From contig CAMORJ010000037.1 in the NCBI GenBank assembly GCA_946623775.1, positions 1 to 13,923 of the forward strand: a DNA stretch of 13,923 nucleotides, written 5' to 3'. The first letter of the stretch is position 1. Each line of letters begins with the position of its first letter. A program made the translations under genes and the position numbers. Shown piece after piece: positions 1 through 7,418 of the stretch. This DNA is from an uncultured Bacillota bacterium. GTDB lineage: Bacteria > Bacillota_I > Bacilli_A > RFN20 > CAG-826. A model generated the notes under the pieces. It was not told where the DNA came from. It did not search any database and saw nothing but the letters and a program-made list of their open reading frames with translations.

Positions 1-912
1 CAGGGCGCAGACAATGTTCCTCTCCCTACGGGCGAAGCGCCGTCTTCCAACCCTCTCGAGTACATCAAGAACCCTTTCGTCGCGGAATTCTTAGGGCTGC
101 CCAACCCAGACGCGGTAAGCGAATCCGAATTAGAGCACGCGATTCTGAATAACCTTGCCCAATTCATGCTCGAAATGGGAAAAGGGTATGCTTTCATAGC
201 AAGCCAAAAGAGAATACACACCGGCAAAAAGGACTATTACATTGACCTAGTGTTCTACAACTATTTTCTGAGGTGCTTTGTTTTGATTGACCTGAAAGCC
301 GATACGATCACGCACCAGGACGTCGGTCAGATGGACATGTATGTAAGGATGTTCGACGAAGAGTTCCGCAAAAAAGATGACAACCCCACCATCGGAATAC
401 TGCTCTGCGCCGATACCGATGAAGACATCGCCCGCTATAGCGTCCTAAAAGGAAGCGAGCAGATCTTCGCCGCGAAATACAAAACATATATGCCGGACGA
501 GGAAGAACTAAGACGCGAAATCGAAAGGCAAAAAGCCCTGTTTCTGTTGTCGCACGAATCCAAGAAAATGTCTAAACGCTACATCAATGTAGCATTATTG
601 CGAAGGAACTATCTCATCGGAAAGCGTATCGACGAAGAGGTTTTGACAACGAAACCCGAAGATTACGGAAAGGAAATAATAAAGAATCTGCCGGTGTTTT
701 TAAGTGAAAAGTATGGTGATGGGTTTACAACAACCAACCTGTATTATCATCTTCGTTTTGCCAGATATTTCCCCGACATTTTACACTCAGCGAGTAGAAA
801 ATCTTTTCTTTCGTGGACACGCTATCGGCTCCTTCTTAGACACAAAATGGACCGCGACACAGCCTCAAGGCAAATCGCGGTCCATTTTGAATACACGGGG
901 TCGCTAAATTAG
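1..912 (+). CDS. DUF1016/YhcG-type PD-(D/E)XK nuclease, 5'-partial, with an odd truncated C-terminus
   Basis: The reading frame is open from base 1, so the gene begins upstream; 303 residues are visible. Residues about 20-180 match the catalytic C-terminal domain of DUF1016 (YhcG) proteins: the opening motif NPFVAEFLGLPN, then D82 in YYIDLVFYN, D97-x-K99 in VLIDLKAD, VGQMDMYV and NPTIGILLC. These give a PD-(D/E)XK active site, so DNA cleavage or repair is likely; members are often linked to mobile or restriction loci. Residues about 194-280 then resemble the N-terminal DUF1016 domain (LIGKRIDEEV, DYGKEIIKNL, FTTTNLYYHLRFARYFPDI, SWTRYRLLLR), which normally precedes the catalytic domain. Similarity stops at residue 280 and the last 23 residues are mostly read through a hairpin. 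It may be two tandem copies fused in frame and truncated, or a permuted architecture. The stop overlaps the 3' end of the convergent transporter gene by four bases. Confidence 0.8.
   Translation, partial: QGADNVPLPTGEAPSSNPLEYIKNPFVAEFLGLPNPDAVSESELEHAILNNLAQFMLEMGKGYAFIASQKRIHTGKKDYYIDLVFYNYFLRCFVLIDLKADTITHQDVGQMDMYVRMFDEEFRKKDDNPTIGILLCADTDEDIARYSVLKGSEQIFAAKYKTYMPDEEELRREIERQKALFLLSHESKKMSKRYINVALLRRNYLIGKRIDEEVLTTKPEDYGKEIIKNLPVFLSEKYGDGFTTTNLYYHLRFARYFPDILHSASRKSFLSWTRYRLLLRHKMDRDTASRQIAVHFEYTGSLN
844..888. terminator. Perfect 14-bp inverted repeat, likely bidirectional terminator
   Basis: The arms AAAATGGACCGCGA (844-857) and TCGCGGTCCATTTT (875-888) are perfectly complementary around a 17-nt loop. 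The GC-rich stem core is flanked by an A-tract on one side and a T-tract on the other, the usual form of a two-way intrinsic terminator between convergent genes. It lies 20 bases beyond the stop codon of the minus-strand transporter, but inside the last codons of the plus-strand nuclease frame. This supports truncation of that frame into a pre-existing terminator. Confidence 0.65.
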
Positions 913-2423
913 GCTTGTGCCTCTTCGCCAATCGCGATTTCGTTATTCGCGTATTGGGCTGACAAGACCTTTTCTTTCTCGACTTGGAGTTCTTCGGTCT
1001 TCTTCTTGCTTAAGCCGTAGACAAGGAGCATGACGACGCCCATCAAGCCGAACAGGACGGCCGGGATGATGGTGGCCAAATCATAGAACATGCCAACGTT
1101 GTCGGTGATCGCGACTGAGTTGATTGAGCCATCGCTATTGAGGTAATTGATGCCAAGCAAGGCGCCGTTGACGGCGACGGCGGCAACGACCTGACCGAGT
1201 TTGCGGAAGAACATGAAGACGGAATAGGAAGAGCCATCGTTCCTCATGCCGGTTTTGACTTCGACATCATCGATCGCGTCGGTCGCGACAGCCCAAATCT
1301 CAAGGGTAAGGATGGATAATCCGGTGCCGGCGATCAGGCAGAACGCGAGGAAGATGAAGGCAAGCGCGCGTGCATCGACGCCGCGCATTGCGAACAATGC
1401 GAGGTTTGCGCCGCATGCGAGGAATCCGCCAAAGGCGCAAACCGCTTTTTTGCCGAACCTGTTGATGAGTTTGCCCATAAACGGCATCAAGAAGAGCATC
1501 GGGAGATAGGTGCAGGCCATGGAGACCATGTTCATCCAGTCTTTGCCGAACTTATAGCTGAAGAGGTAGGTATAGAAGGATTGAGTGAACATCTGGCCGG
1601 CCAAAAGGAGCAAGCCGGTGAGGGAGACCGCCAAGAAGGAGCGGTTCTTGAGGAGGCTCTTTACGATGCGGAAGGTCTCGCCTTTGGGAGCCTTTTCGGC
1701 TTTCTTGGTGGAAACGACCCTCTCTTTGTTGGTGCGGTATGCGATGAACAATAGGACGCCGACCAAAACCGCGATGGCCGCGATGCCGATGATGACGGGG
1801 AGATATTGGACCTTGGCGACCTCTTTGCCGGTGGATTCATCCACGACTTTCTTGGTCCAGATGAAGGTGATGGCAAGGACGGGGATATTGCCAAGGGCAG
1901 CGCCGATGGAGCGGAAAACGGATAGCTTGTTGCGTTCTTTGACGTCGGTGGTGACGACGGATGCGAGGGAGCCGTAAGGAATCTGGTGCATCGTGTAAAC
2001 CATGCCGAAGATGACGTAGGTGACCGCGGCATAGACCATCATGCCGATGCTGCCAAGCTGATTGGCAAGGCCAGGCCAAGGCAAAAACATCAAGACGGTG
2101 GCGAGGGCCAGCGGGATGGAAACGTATTTCATCCATACGCGGTACCTGCCGTTCTTGCTCGGCCTCTTGATGTCGACGATGCGGCCCATGATGGGGTCGT
2201 TGATCGCGTCCCATATACGGGCGAACATAAACATGAAGAGGATGAATAGCGGCGAGAGTCCCCACACGTCGGTGTAGAAACGCTGCAGCAAAGTTGTGAC
2301 CGTCGCGAAAGCCATGCAGCCCGCGAAGTCACCGAGAGCGTAGCCGAAATAATCCTTCCCGCCCAAACCGCTGGTGCGGGAAATGATTCCGCTTCCCCTC
2401 TCGGGTGTGTTTTCGTTTTCCAT
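909..2423 (-). CDS. GPH-family (MFS_2) sugar:cation symporter, putative sulfoquinovose/SQ-glycoside importer
   Basis: A 504-residue polytopic membrane protein. The ATG at 2423 is chosen because AAGGAGT lies 8 bases upstream; the open frame extends further but without a ribosome site and with a non-family N-terminus. It has the hallmark of the glycoside-pentoside-hexuronide:cation symporters (TC 2.A.2, COG2211) near residues 69-98: ARIWDAINDPIMGRIVD followed by GRYRVWM. An early GDFAGCMAF segment, about twelve hydrophobic helices and a charged cytoplasmic tail follow. E. coli YihO and YihP, in the sulfoquinovose operon, belong to the same family. The gene is divergent from the GH31 operon, so uptake of sulfoquinovose or sulfoquinovosyl glycerol is a reasonable inference. 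The substrate cannot be read from sequence; another glycoside is possible. Confidence 0.85.
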   Translation of the reverse strand: MENENTPERGSGIISRTSGLGGKDYFGYALGDFAGCMAFATVTTLLQRFYTDVWGLSPLFILFMFMFARIWDAINDPIMGRIVDIKRPSKNGRYRVWMKYVSIPLALATVLMFLPWPGLANQLGSIGMMVYAAVTYVIFGMVYTMHQIPYGSLASVVTTDVKERNKLSVFRSIGAALGNIPVLAITFIWTKKVVDESTGKEVAKVQYLPVIIGIAAIAVLVGVLLFIAYRTNKERVVSTKKAEKAPKGETFRIVKSLLKNRSFLAVSLTGLLLLAGQMFTQSFYTYLFSYKFGKDWMNMVSMACTYLPMLFLMPFMGKLINRFGKKAVCAFGGFLACGANLALFAMRGVDARALAFIFLAFCLIAGTGLSILTLEIWAVATDAIDDVEVKTGMRNDGSSYSVFMFFRKLGQVVAAVAVNGALLGINYLNSDGSINSVAITDNVGMFYDLATIIPAVLFGLMGVVMLLVYGLSKKKTEELQVEKEKVLSAQYANNEIAIGEEAQA

Positions 2424-2451
2424 AATCAAAACTCCTTGTAAGAATTGGAAA

Positions 2452-2463
2452 TCAGTGCACTGA
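2452..2463. promoter_or_regulatory. 12-bp perfect palindrome, candidate operator
   Basis: TCAGTGCACTGA is a perfect palindrome just downstream of the putative -10 box of the minus-strand transporter, so it would overlap the transcription start, a position suited to repression. The word ATCAGTGCA (2451-2459) recurs exactly at 9672-9680 upstream of the AraC-family regulator. This shared word makes it a candidate site for that regulator; the link is inference. Confidence 0.45.
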
Positions 2464-2464
2464 C

Positions 2465-2493
2465 AATATAAACGAAACAAAGAATGATTTAAA
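2465..2493 (-). promoter_or_regulatory. Putative sigma-A promoter of the importer gene
   Basis: Read on the minus strand, TTTAAA (2493-2488) is separated by 17 bases from TATATT (2470-2465). The -10 box matches TATAAT at five of six positions and the -35 at four of six. The leader to the ATG at 2423 would be roughly 35 bases and includes the AAGGAGT ribosome site. Confidence 0.45.
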
Positions 2494-2508
2494 GTATTGA
2501 AAATGTCA

Positions 2509-2537
2509 TTGTTTTTCAAGCGCGTCGCGCGTAATAT
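2509..2537 (+). promoter_or_regulatory. Putative promoter of the GH31-led operon, with a GC-rich inverted repeat in its spacer
   Basis: TTGTTT (2509-2514) and TAATAT (2532-2537) are exactly 17 bases apart, giving a predicted start near 2544 and a leader of about 29 bases. Both boxes are imperfect. The spacer holds CGCGTCGCGCG, a short inverted repeat in an otherwise AT-rich region, which could be a protein site or limit melting. The divergent importer promoter lies about 15 bases away, so both could respond to one regulator. Confidence 0.4.
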
Positions 2538-2572
2538 CTTAGTTAGTTAAAGAGTTTAATTAATTTCCTCCC

Positions 2573-4546
2573 ATGAACAAACTTGAACTGGAAAAATTCT
2601 TCCTCGACCAACTCACCAACGGCGATTGCCGTCTCATCATCTCCCGCCACAAAGCCAAATACAAAATGAACCGCGGGTCCTTTAAGACGCACGACTCGCT
2701 CCACGACGTCCATACCCTTGCCTTCGAGCATCGCGAAGGGGATCGCTATCTCTTCAGCGACGGCAAAGTCGGAGCCGAAATCATTTTGACCCGCGACCCG
2801 TTCATCAAAATGCATTTCCACGTCGATTTCGGCTACGACCATTTTTCCATCGTCTTCAAGACGTTCGAAAACGAGCACTTCTATGGGGCGGGCGAGCAGT
2901 ACACCAACTTCGACCTATCCGAAAAAACGGTCCCCATTTGGGTCAGCGAGCATCAGCAGGTCATGAAAATCGCGATGAAGCTTCTAAGGGAAAGGGTCCG
3001 CGGCCCGCAGCCAGACCACGTCTCTAACTTCCGCCAGCACCAATCCTATTGCTCCGTCCCAAGCTTCATCTCCAGCCAGAACTACGGCTTCTATTGCCAT
3101 AGCGACACCTATGGACGCATCCATTTGGAGAAAAAGGGCGAGGTACGTATATCGTTTAGAGGCGTTCCGCAGTCGATTTCGCTTTTGACGGCGGACGATC
3201 CGAAAGAGCTTGCCGCCAAGCTTTGCGAATTGGTCGGCATCGGGCCCCGCGTTCCCTCTTGGGTTGGCGATGGGGCGATTCTGGCCGTGCAAGGCGGAAC
3301 GGAAGTCCTCCGCAAGAAATACCAAGAAGCCAAAGAAAAAGGCATCAAGGTCGCCGCGCTTTGGGCGCAGGACTGGTGCGGGCACGTCGTCACAAGCTTC
3401 GGCTACCAGGTCTATTGGAACTGGGCCGCCGACGAAGAGCTCTATAAGGGATTAAAGGAATTCATCGCCGAGCTCAACGCCGACGGAGTCAGGTTCTTGG
3501 GCTACATCAACACATTCCTGAAAGAAGGCTCCCCCTTATACGAGGAAGCGAAGAAAAACCGTTTCCTGGTCCGCCACGAAAATGGGGAAGTCTACCTCGT
3601 CAAATCCACCACATTCGATGCGGGCATCGTCGATTTGACGAACCCCACCGCCTACGAGTGGTACAAGGGCATCATAAAGAAGAACATGATCGAATATGGC
3701 CTATCCGGATGGATGGCCGACTTCGGGGAATACCTGCCAACCGATTCCATCGTCTATGGCGGAGATCCCAAGAAGCTGCATAACAGATGGCCCTCTTTGT
3801 GGGCGAAATGCTGCTATGACGCCGTCCAGGAATCCGGCAGGCAAGACGAGATATTCTTCTTCAACCGCGCCGCCTACGGCCACACGTTCCAATTCACCAA
3901 CTCGATGTGGAACGGCGACCAGCACGTCGACTACAGCGACGAATACGGCATCGGCTCCGTCATCCCGGCCTCGCTATCGCTATCGTGCTCCGGATGCGGC
4001 GTCGTCCATAGCGACATCGGCGGATACACCACCGTCATGTTCATGAAGCGCGACCCTGAGCTATTGAGGAGATGGAGCGAGATGAATATCTTCACCCCCG
4101 TCTTCCGCACCCACGAAGGCAACCGCCCGAAAGACAACGCCCAATTCGATCATCCGGAAGTCGTGGAGGAATTCGCCGAGAACTCCAGGCTATTCGCCGA
4201 GCTCCGCCCATATCGCGACCACGTGTTCGACGAATACTACAACGATCACCTGCCGATGATCCGCCCGATGTTCTTCTACTACGAAGACGAGGAAGGGTTC
4301 GTGAACCAAAGGGAATACCTCTTCGGCCAAGACCTTCTTGTGACGCCTGTCCTCCGCAAAGGCGTGACGTCCTGGAAGGTGTACCTGCCCAAAGACAAAT
4401 GGGTCCAGCTGTTCACCAAGCAGAAGTTCGAGGGAGGGCAATGGATCGAAGTCCCTTCGCCCCTAGGATTGCCCCTGGCCTTCTATCGGGAAGAAAGCAA
4501 ATTCGCACCGCTATTCGAATCACTATCCATCAAGAAAGGAGAATAA
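2573..4546 (+). CDS. sftG: GH31 sulfoquinovosidase (YihQ/SftG type)
   Basis: A 657-residue cytoplasmic glycoside hydrolase with no signal peptide, near the length of E. coli YihQ (678). It would release sulfoquinovose from its glycosides, chiefly sulfoquinovosyl glycerol. Similarity to YihQ runs end to end: GAGEQYTNFDL, QGGTEV, LWAQDW, GWMADFGEYLPTD, HSDIGGYTT, TPVFRTHEGNRP. The nucleophile is D383 (YihQ D405) in WMADFGE, and the acid/base is D449 (D472) in WNGDQHVD. Of the known sulfonate-pocket residues, Q240 (Q262), Q266 (Q288), W282 (W304) and Y485 (Y508) are kept, but R301 is replaced by Q279 in TSFGYQVYWNW. Specificity is therefore less certain than family membership. The start is fixed by an in-frame TAA at 2561; no Shine-Dalgarno precedes it, only TTTCCTCCC. 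It is the first gene of the operon, and its end carries the next gene's AAAGGAG. Confidence 0.85.
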   Translation: MNKLELEKFFLDQLTNGDCRLIISRHKAKYKMNRGSFKTHDSLHDVHTLAFEHREGDRYLFSDGKVGAEIILTRDPFIKMHFHVDFGYDHFSIVFKTFENEHFYGAGEQYTNFDLSEKTVPIWVSEHQQVMKIAMKLLRERVRGPQPDHVSNFRQHQSYCSVPSFISSQNYGFYCHSDTYGRIHLEKKGEVRISFRGVPQSISLLTADDPKELAAKLCELVGIGPRVPSWVGDGAILAVQGGTEVLRKKYQEAKEKGIKVAALWAQDWCGHVVTSFGYQVYWNWAADEELYKGLKEFIAELNADGVRFLGYINTFLKEGSPLYEEAKKNRFLVRHENGEVYLVKSTTFDAGIVDLTNPTAYEWYKGIIKKNMIEYGLSGWMADFGEYLPTDSIVYGGDPKKLHNRWPSLWAKCCYDAVQESGRQDEIFFFNRAAYGHTFQFTNSMWNGDQHVDYSDEYGIGSVIPASLSLSCSGCGVVHSDIGGYTTVMFMKRDPELLRRWSEMNIFTPVFRTHEGNRPKDNAQFDHPEVVEEFAENSRLFAELRPYRDHVFDEYYNDHLPMIRPMFFYYEDEEGFVNQREYLFGQDLLVTPVLRKGVTSWKVYLPKDKWVQLFTKQKFEGGQWIEVPSPLGLPLAFYREESKFAPLFESLSIKKGE

Positions 4547-4550
4547 CACA

Positions 4551-5231
4551 ATGAAATACTTCTTGGATTCCGCGAAGATCAACGAAATCGATAAAGCCTA
4601 TCACGATTACGCCATCGACGGCGTGACCACCAACCCCCGCCACATCATGGCGTCGGGGAAACCGTTCCTGACCGCTTTGAAGGACATCGCGGCCTGGGTC
4701 AAGGAAAACCACCTCGAAGGCAAGGACGTCTTCCCTGTCTCCGTCGAGATCAACCCGCATATCGAAGATGCCAAGACCATGGTGGAAGAAGCCAAAAAGG
4801 TCGCGGCCCTATGCGAGAACTTCGTCATCAAAATCCCCTGCACCCCCGAAGGCGTCAAAGCCGCCCATATGCTTGAGCAAGAGGGAATCCGCACCAACGT
4901 CACCCTCGTCTTCTCGCCCTCCCAAGCGATTCAGGCGGGCCGCATCGGCGCGATGTTCGTCTCTCCGTTCCTTGGCTGGAAGGAATCCGCAGGCGAAGAC
5001 TCCTATGACTACATGGGCAGGATCGCCAACATCTACCGCGAGAAAGGCTATCAAACCGAAATCATCGCCGCCGCCGTCCGCTCTGGCAAGCAGATCGCCG
5101 AGATGGCCGAATTAGGCGTCGACATCGTCACCGCCGGTTTAGCGGTCTATGAAGAATCCTTCAAGCACCCCTTCACCGATTATGGCCTAGGCATCTTCCG
5201 CGATTCCTGGGATCACACCGAAGGAAATTAA
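4551..5231 (+). CDS. sftT: Small transaldolase, 6-deoxy-6-sulfofructose transaldolase (SftT-like)
   Basis: A 226-residue protein of the short transaldolase/fructose-6-phosphate aldolase (TalC/FSA) family, a cytosolic TIM barrel. The Schiff-base lysine is K94 in FVIKIPCTPEG; D6 (YFLDSAK) and N28 (GVTTNP) are also present. By context it would cleave 6-deoxy-6-sulfofructose, keep the three-carbon unit on K94 and pass it to glyceraldehyde-3-phosphate, yielding 3-sulfolactaldehyde and fructose-6-phosphate. In the E. coli FSA comparison, phosphate-site residues R134 and S166 align with W143 and A175, suggesting an altered anion pocket (my hand alignment). Start: AAAGGAG 8 bases upstream, 4 bases after the GH31 stop. 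An ordinary transaldolase is the alternative, but the placement argues for sulfosugar use. Confidence 0.82.
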   Translation: MKYFLDSAKINEIDKAYHDYAIDGVTTNPRHIMASGKPFLTALKDIAAWVKENHLEGKDVFPVSVEINPHIEDAKTMVEEAKKVAALCENFVIKIPCTPEGVKAAHMLEQEGIRTNVTLVFSPSQAIQAGRIGAMFVSPFLGWKESAGEDSYDYMGRIANIYREKGYQTEIIAAAVRSGKQIAEMAELGVDIVTAGLAVYEESFKHPFTDYGLGIFRDSWDHTEGN

Positions 5232-5232
5232 C

Positions 5233-6066
5233 ATGAAAGTCGCTTTTATCGGCCTCGGCATCATGGGGATGCCGATGGCCACTAACGTAGCCAAGAAATA
5301 TCAATTGATTGGCTACGACATCGTCAAAAAGGAAACCCCATTCCCCTTCGCCTCTTCTTACGAAGAGTGCGTGGACTTCGCCGACGTCATCATCTCGATG
5401 GTCCCCAATAACGAAGCCGCAACCTCGCTATATCACGCATTGCTGCCATATCTCCGCAAAGGGCAGATCTGCATCGATATGTCCACCATCTCCAGCGCGA
5501 CCAACGTCGCCCTGGCGAAAGAGCTGGAAGCCAAAGGCGTGGAGATGCTCGATTGCCCCGTCGTCAAATCCCAGCCCGCCGCGATCGCAGGCGAACTAGG
5601 CATCTATGTCGGCGGCAAAGAGGAAGTCTATGAGCAAGTCAAGGAAATCCTCCTCTGCATGGGCAAGAACATCATCTACATCGGAGGCCACGGAACCGGC
5701 TTGCAGATGAAGATCCTCCATAACGCCTTGGTGGGGGAAATCCAAAACGGCGTCAACGAGATCTTCGGCATGGCAAGCGCCCTAGGCATCGACTTGAACA
5801 AAGTCGTCACCGCCTTCTCCTATGGAGGCGCCAATAGCTTCTATATGTCTGGCAAGGCGCCAAACATCATCAGCAACAACTACCCCACCGCCTTCTCGGT
5901 GGCCAACATGAACAAAGACGTCCACTTCGCCCGCGAGATCGCCGATGAAATCGGCATCGAAGTCCCTGCGCTCCGCAGGGTCGTGGAAGTCTATGAGCAA
6001 GCCATGGAAGATGGCCTTGCCAGAGAAGACTTCTCGGCAACCTATAAGGTCGTCAACAAAAAATAA
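5233..6066 (+). CDS. NAD(P)-dependent 3-sulfolactaldehyde reductase (YihU-like, beta-hydroxyacid dehydrogenase family)
   Basis: A 277-residue soluble dehydrogenase of the 3-hydroxyisobutyrate/GHB dehydrogenase family. The N-terminus has the Rossmann motif GLGIMGMPMA (residues 8-17), then SMVPNN (55-60) and IDMSTI (81-86). The catalytic lysine is K160 in LQMKILHNAL, with N164 following. The substrate loop DCPVVKSQPAAIAG (107-120) is equivalent to DVPVGRTSANAITG of E. coli YihU, where R123, T124 and S125 contact the sulfonate; here K112, S113 and Q114 fill these places. In the operon it would reduce 3-sulfolactaldehyde to DHPS and reoxidise NADH, a fermentative ending. It starts 1 base after the transaldolase stop, with AAGGAAAT as ribosome site. 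Reduction of another small aldehyde cannot be excluded from sequence. Confidence 0.8.
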   Translation: MKVAFIGLGIMGMPMATNVAKKYQLIGYDIVKKETPFPFASSYEECVDFADVIISMVPNNEAATSLYHALLPYLRKGQICIDMSTISSATNVALAKELEAKGVEMLDCPVVKSQPAAIAGELGIYVGGKEEVYEQVKEILLCMGKNIIYIGGHGTGLQMKILHNALVGEIQNGVNEIFGMASALGIDLNKVVTAFSYGGANSFYMSGKAPNIISNNYPTAFSVANMNKDVHFAREIADEIGIEVPALRRVVEVYEQAMEDGLAREDFSATYKVVNKK

Positions 6067-6077
6067 AGGGGACGTGT

Positions 6078-7418
6078 ATGAGAAAACCACGTATCGGCAT
6101 CGTCTGCACGGTGCGCAAAACATTTGATTACCTGACCGCATATAAGCTCTATCAGGAAAGAACCGCCAAGGTGATGGAAGACGATTCCGTCGAGTGGGTC
6201 AATTACCCCGAGATGGTCATCGAACAGCCAGATGCCCAAAAGGCAAGCGATTACTTCATCGACGCGAAAGTCGATGCTTTGATCATCGTCTCCGCAACGT
6301 TCCACCTAGGCCACCTGGCGTTGATCCTGAACAACAGGGTCAGGGTCCCACTGCTCCTTTGGGGCTATGACGAATTGCCCTATGACGGCGGCAAAATCCG
6401 TCTGAACGCCGTATGCGGGGTCAACCTGAACGCCTCCAACCTCTATAAGGGCGGAAACGACAATTTCATCGTCCACGTCGGCAACGAAATCGATAACGAT
6501 TGGGTGAAGGCCATCAAAATGATGGTCGCCATCAAAACCACCAAGATCGGTTTGATCGGCCACCACGCGGACGGCTTCTACAACGTCGGCGTGGATGAGC
6601 TCCACATCTACCGCGAAATGGGCGTGCTCGTGAATCATTATGAGCTATCCCAATTCTTCGGCGGCGAAGCCACCGATGAAGAGGTCGCGATAGAGAAAGC
6701 AAACGTCCTCAAGCTATTCGATGTGAAAAAGCTGAACGACGACCAAGTGACCAAAGTCGCCAAGCTCGTCGTTGTCGCCTCCAAGTTCATGAAAGAGCAG
6801 CAAGTCGATGTCGTCGCCATCCGCTGCTGGCCTGAATTCGCCAAGACATATGGCATCTCCCCATGCGCGATGATGTCCATTCTGCAAAGCCGCGGCATGC
6901 TTTTGGCATGCGAAGGCGATATCGAGGCCGCGTTATCGATGGTCGCCGTCCGCGCGGCGGGCGAACCGACCCCGTTCATGGCCGATTTGTCGCAGGTCAA
7001 TTACGAAGAGAATTTTGCCCTCCTTTGGCATGATGGCGTTGCCCCATGCAATCTTTGGGACGGCGTCTGCAACCGCAGCCTTGAAACCTATTTTGCAGGG
7101 GGCAAGGGCGTGACGGCCGATTTCGTTTTGCACGAAGGGCCCGTATCGATCCTCCGCATCGATACCGCGCGAGGCAAAACGCGCCTCTTCTATGAAGAGG
7201 GCCAGACCGTCCCGATGGAAAAGAAGCTATCGGGCACCTACGCGAAGGTCATCTTCAAACACCATATCTCCAAAGTCATCGACACCGTCGTTTACACAGG
7301 CGTCGCCCATCACGTGATCATGGGCTATGTCCAATACGGCAAAGCGATGCTCGATTTGGCCCGCATCATGGGCTGGGAGGTCATCGATGCCGATAAAGAC
7401 TATTTCTCTGCCCGCTGA
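6078..7418 (+). CDS. sftI: L-fucose/L-arabinose isomerase-like protein, probable sulfoquinovose isomerase (SftI-like)
   Basis: A 446-residue cytosolic protein of the fucose/arabinose isomerase superfamily (COG2407-like). The N-terminal half is Rossmann-like (PRIGIVCTVRKTFDY; ALIIVSATFHLGHLALI; PLLLWGYDE). The C-terminal half holds the metal site: E279 and D281 in LACEGDIEAALSM, D303 in MADLSQVNYEEN, H318 in LWHDGVAPC, and H411/H412 in VAHHVIMGY. The 24-residue spacing of E279 and D303 equals that of the metal ligands E337 and D361 in E. coli FucI. The inferred role is aldose-ketose isomerisation of sulfoquinovose to 6-deoxy-6-sulfofructose, feeding the transaldolase. AAAGGGGA precedes the ATG. 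The last 32 bases overlap the next gene. Another aldose as substrate is possible without the context. Confidence 0.78.
   Translation: MRKPRIGIVCTVRKTFDYLTAYKLYQERTAKVMEDDSVEWVNYPEMVIEQPDAQKASDYFIDAKVDALIIVSATFHLGHLALILNNRVRVPLLLWGYDELPYDGGKIRLNAVCGVNLNASNLYKGGNDNFIVHVGNEIDNDWVKAIKMMVAIKTTKIGLIGHHADGFYNVGVDELHIYREMGVLVNHYELSQFFGGEATDEEVAIEKANVLKLFDVKKLNDDQVTKVAKLVVVASKFMKEQQVDVVAIRCWPEFAKTYGISPCAMMSILQSRGMLLACEGDIEAALSMVAVRAAGEPTPFMADLSQVNYEENFALLWHDGVAPCNLWDGVCNRSLETYFAGGKGVTADFVLHEGPVSILRIDTARGKTRLFYEEGQTVPMEKKLSGTYAKVIFKHHISKVIDTVVYTGVAHHVIMGYVQYGKAMLDLARIMGWEVIDADKDYFSAR

Noticed and set aside
2424..2519. Upstream extension of the importer with extra N-terminal residues.
   Set aside because: The ATG at 2423 has AAGGAGT at the right distance, and the extension would cover the promoter and operator.
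2543..2878. Minus-strand frame opposite the start of the GH31 gene, and many similar overlapping frames through 1043-8782.
   Set aside because: They are shadows of GC-rich genes in other frames, without family motifs or ribosome sites.
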